A DNA stretch of 64,000 bases from Rebecca billardiae RCC1528 (lineage: Eukaryota; Haptophyta), in NCBI GenBank assembly GCA_965240325.2, contig OZ251223.1, positions 3,906,001 through 3,970,000 on the forward strand, read 5' to 3'. Position numbers and translations under genes: made by a program. Shown here piece after piece: positions 61,860-64,000 of the stretch. Each line of letters begins with the position of its first letter. Position 1 is the first letter of the stretch. Below the pieces are notes generated by a model. It saw only the letters and a program-made list of their open reading frames with translations. It searched no databases and had not been told where the DNA came from.

Positions 61860-62495
61860 ATGTCGCATCACGGGCCGTTCAGGTGCGAGTGCGGAGAGCT
61901 GCACGACGAGTACGACGAGTCCAATGACCTATTCCAGTTCGTGGACAATCAGGCCATATCCTGCCTCAACGAGGCGCAGCCCGGCTCGTGCAAGGGCGTT
62001 GTGCGGCCATACAGCCAACGGCTAGACACTTCTCGCGGCGACCTCTGCAGCGATGACGATGACCCCGAGCTGATGCTACACATACCATTCACGGTCGCCG
62101 TGAAGCTGAGCTCGTTCGTCGTGCTCGGAGGCGATGGTGGATCGGCTCCCGCACACGTCCGCGCCTTCATCAACCGCGACGGCCTTGACTTCTCTGACGC
62201 GGCCAATGCTGCACCGGTTCAGGAATGGGATCTGGCCGAGGACTTGCTTGGTGCGCTCGAATATCCAACCCAGCGCTCCAAGTTTCAGAATGTGAGCTCT
62301 CTCACATTGCACTTCACGGAAAATCATGGCGGTACAGCGGACGAGATGGCGACACGCGTCAGGTACGTCGGTCTGAAGGGGATTGGCACGCAGAATCGAC
62401 GCGGGATCGTGGATGCTCTTTACGAGGTGCGGCCTGTCCCCAAGTCGAATGCATTGGGCAACGAGACGGCCAACTCTATGCAGCCTGGTATGTAG
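61860..62495 (+). CDS. PITH-domain protein (PITHD1-like)
   Basis: 211 residues, one exon. MSHHGPFRCECGELHDEYD then DLFQFVDNQAISCLNEAQPG opens the family; LMLHIPFTVAVKLSSFVVLG, AFINRDGLDFSDAANAAP, FQNVSSLTLHFTENHGG and VRYVGLKGIGTQNRRGIVDA complete the PITH jelly-roll. The domain was first found at the C terminus of thioredoxin-like TXNL1 and binds the proteasome there; stand-alone PITHD1 is broadly conserved. Length is typical. The frame is open further upstream, but the Met at 61860 gives the family-standard start. Head to head with the copper monooxygenase, 424 bp apart. Confidence 0.9.
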   Translation: MSHHGPFRCECGELHDEYDESNDLFQFVDNQAISCLNEAQPGSCKGVVRPYSQRLDTSRGDLCSDDDDPELMLHIPFTVAVKLSSFVVLGGDGGSAPAHVRAFINRDGLDFSDAANAAPVQEWDLAEDLLGALEYPTQRSKFQNVSSLTLHFTENHGGTADEMATRVRYVGLKGIGTQNRRGIVDALYEVRPVPKSNALGNETANSMQPGM

Positions 62496-63382
62496 CTCCC
62501 GAGCACCTTACATTCGGTCATGTCGGAGTAAATAACGTGGTTTCTGTCATCCCTGGCTCCCCGCACTCAGTCTCAGAATCGGGCGCGCGGACGGCGGAGC
62601 CGTCGCGGAGTGAGAGTCTGAGTCGGCGGCGTCACGCCTCACTCCTCAGGCTCACGGCCACGGGTCTGGGGTCACGGGACACGCGCCGTCGCCAGTCAAC
62701 CGCTCGACAGTCCGCAGTCGACGTGGGCGGCGGGGCCCCGGCCCATCGGATTATCCGCCAGGCGGAAGCCGGCCTGAAGTGAGTCGCGGGTCCCGCGGGC
62801 CGGCGTGTCCGCAGCAGCGGAGACCGAGAAGTATTAATGCTGCGCCGCACTGAGTTATTATCAATAGACAATATTATTAGACAAAACTATTATAATAGAT
62901 CGACGACAGTTAATCGGCGGCCCGGCTTAATGGCTTATTGTTATTATTTAAAAATAATAATTATTATAGATATCAGCAGTACCGGGACTCGTCTTAGCAT
63001 CTGTGAGTATTGGGCCGACTACTAGTAACGGAGTCGGAATTACTCACCGGTGGATTTTCGCCCGCGGACTGAGACTCCGGCGTTCCGAATTATTATATTT
63101 GTGCTGATGAATTACTGTAGTAAATCTGCTGCTTAAATAATAGTAGCCTATTGGAACAAGTGTCAAGTAGCTCTCGGACAGTCTGAATGCGATTATTATT
63201 ATAATAGCGCTGAACCAGTTATTATAATAAATAAATATATATGATTAGCTTACTGTAATGTATCATATCATCGGATACAGTCATCAGCTAGCAGAGTAGT
63301 CCGTGAGACTATCTGCTTGGATTCGGATGGCCAGCAGCAGACGTAGCCTGACTTAGCATCACTGCGCGTGATGCTGATCGAC
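62496..63382. other. AT-richer intergenic stretch, nothing recognised
   Basis: Short frames only. From about 62820 the composition shifts to AT-rich. No repeat shared with the window was noticed. Confidence 0.4.
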
Positions 63383-64000
63383 TCATCCACGGGTGGTCAC
63401 ACGCCCATCGACACCGATGACGAGGTCTCGGTGATGGCGCAGGAGGACCTCGGGGTGCGACCGAGCGAGGCTCTTGAAGGCGTTCTCCCCGTAGTGCGCG
63501 TTGAGCACATTCCGGCCCGAGTGCGTGCCGCTCGCGTGCGCCGCAGATGCCTCCGCCGTGCCAGGCATGATGTCATCAACGCATGCGTCGAGCCGAGGGT
63601 TGTAGAAGAAGGGAATCGACAGTCGGCTTCTGCGCGCAGCCCCGGCGCTGGCCGCCGGGCGGCGTAGCACGCGGTGCACCGTTGCGCGCAAGCGCCCGCG
63701 CGTGGCGATCTGAAGCATTTCGCCCAGATTGATGACGACGCTTCCCGGCACGTGCGGCACGTCCATCCACGACCCGTCGTCGCGCAGCGCCTGGAGCCCG
63801 CCCAGCTCGTCCTGGACGAGGGCTGTGAGGAAGCCTGAGTCGGAGTGCGCGCCCACGCCACTCTCACCACCGGCGCCACCCTCACCGCCGAGCAGCGGGT
63901 ACCGGCATACTTTCCACTGCAAGTGCGCCCCTTCGAAGAGGTGGTCAAAGTGGGCCTCAGGCAGCTCCAGCCCGAGCGCGAGCGCACGAGTCAGCCGGGA
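63383..64000 (-). CDS. 2OG-Fe(II) oxygenase, IPNS-like, partial
   Basis: 206 codons open to the window edge; the N-terminal half lies outside. RALALGLELPEAHFDHLF and KVCRYPLLG precede GVGAHSDSGFLTALVQDELG (HxD iron ligands), GLQALRDDGSWMDVPHVPGS, VVINLGEMLQIATRGRLRAT and VHRVLRR (distal iron His), then RLSIPFFYNP (RxS for 2-oxoglutarate). This is the isopenicillin N synthase / gibberellin oxidase-type family, which oxidises small molecules. The C terminus ends VIGVDGRVTTRG. Substrate cannot be predicted. Confidence 0.85.
   Translation of the reverse strand, partial: SRLTRALALGLELPEAHFDHLFEGAHLQWKVCRYPLLGGEGGAGGESGVGAHSDSGFLTALVQDELGGLQALRDDGSWMDVPHVPGSVVINLGEMLQIATRGRLRATVHRVLRRPAASAGAARRSRLSIPFFYNPRLDACVDDIMPGTAEASAAHASGTHSGRNVLNAHYGENAFKSLARSHPEVLLRHHRDLVIGVDGRVTTRG

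Overview
The window looks like nuclear DNA of a GC-rich, unicellular, flagellated, probably photosynthetic eukaryote. A haptophyte or pelagophyte-like alga fits best, but the species was not determined. Spliceosomal GT-AG introns of about 95-200 bp can be placed to the base in several genes. Genes are short and often arranged head to head. Large intergenic spaces hold microsatellites and transposon remnants. A radial spoke protein (RSP3) points to a motile 9+2 flagellum. A D27-type carotenoid isomerase and an FtsH protease fit a plastid-bearing cell.

Layout. 0.7-2.3 kb: BAH-domain-like gene (minus), three exons, with a frame break. 2.4-16 kb: mostly repeats, including one copy of a 2-kb TIR element (5027-7070), very long microsatellites and low-confidence coding remnants. 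16.2-19.7 kb: FtsH protease (minus) head to head with a GT90 glycosyltransferase (plus). 20-21.5 kb: repeats. 21.5-23.5 kb: F-box/RCC1-like pair (minus) head to head with a DxD glycosyltransferase. 23.8-25.9 kb: the second, inverted copy of the 2-kb element. 26-27.2 kb: DUF3445 heme enzyme. 27.3-28.1 kb: CAGGGT-ended element. 28.4-31.4 kb: conserved unknown gene head to head with RSP3. 32.7-35.9 kb: a complete 3.17-kb DNA transposon with a 32-bp perfect TIR, a 7-bp target duplication and an unrecognised 561-residue protein. 37.5-39.2 kb: membrane-anchored PhyH-like dioxygenase. 41.5-42.8 kb: D27-like isomerase with a long foldback repeat just upstream. 43.5-46.1 kb: second CAGGGT element, split by a nested TIR element. 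46.4-48.4 kb: sulfotransferase and an unknown gene, head to head. 49.0-50.7 kb: Mutator-like element with iterated TIRs and a 9-bp target duplication. 51.3-55.8 kb: GAMT/RMT2-like methyltransferase and a large GT2-GT4 fusion. 56-59 kb: repeats. 59.1-62.5 kb: DOMON/copper type II monooxygenase head to head with a PITH protein. 63.4-64 kb: 2OG-Fe(II) oxygenase running off the end.

The genes do not form one pathway. A theme of glycan and secretory modification is visible: GT90, a GT8-like enzyme, a GT2-GT4 fusion, a sulfotransferase, a secreted copper monooxygenase and a membrane dioxygenase. The mobile DNA is the most novel part: at least five distinct TIR or foldback families, two of them with intact target-site duplications.
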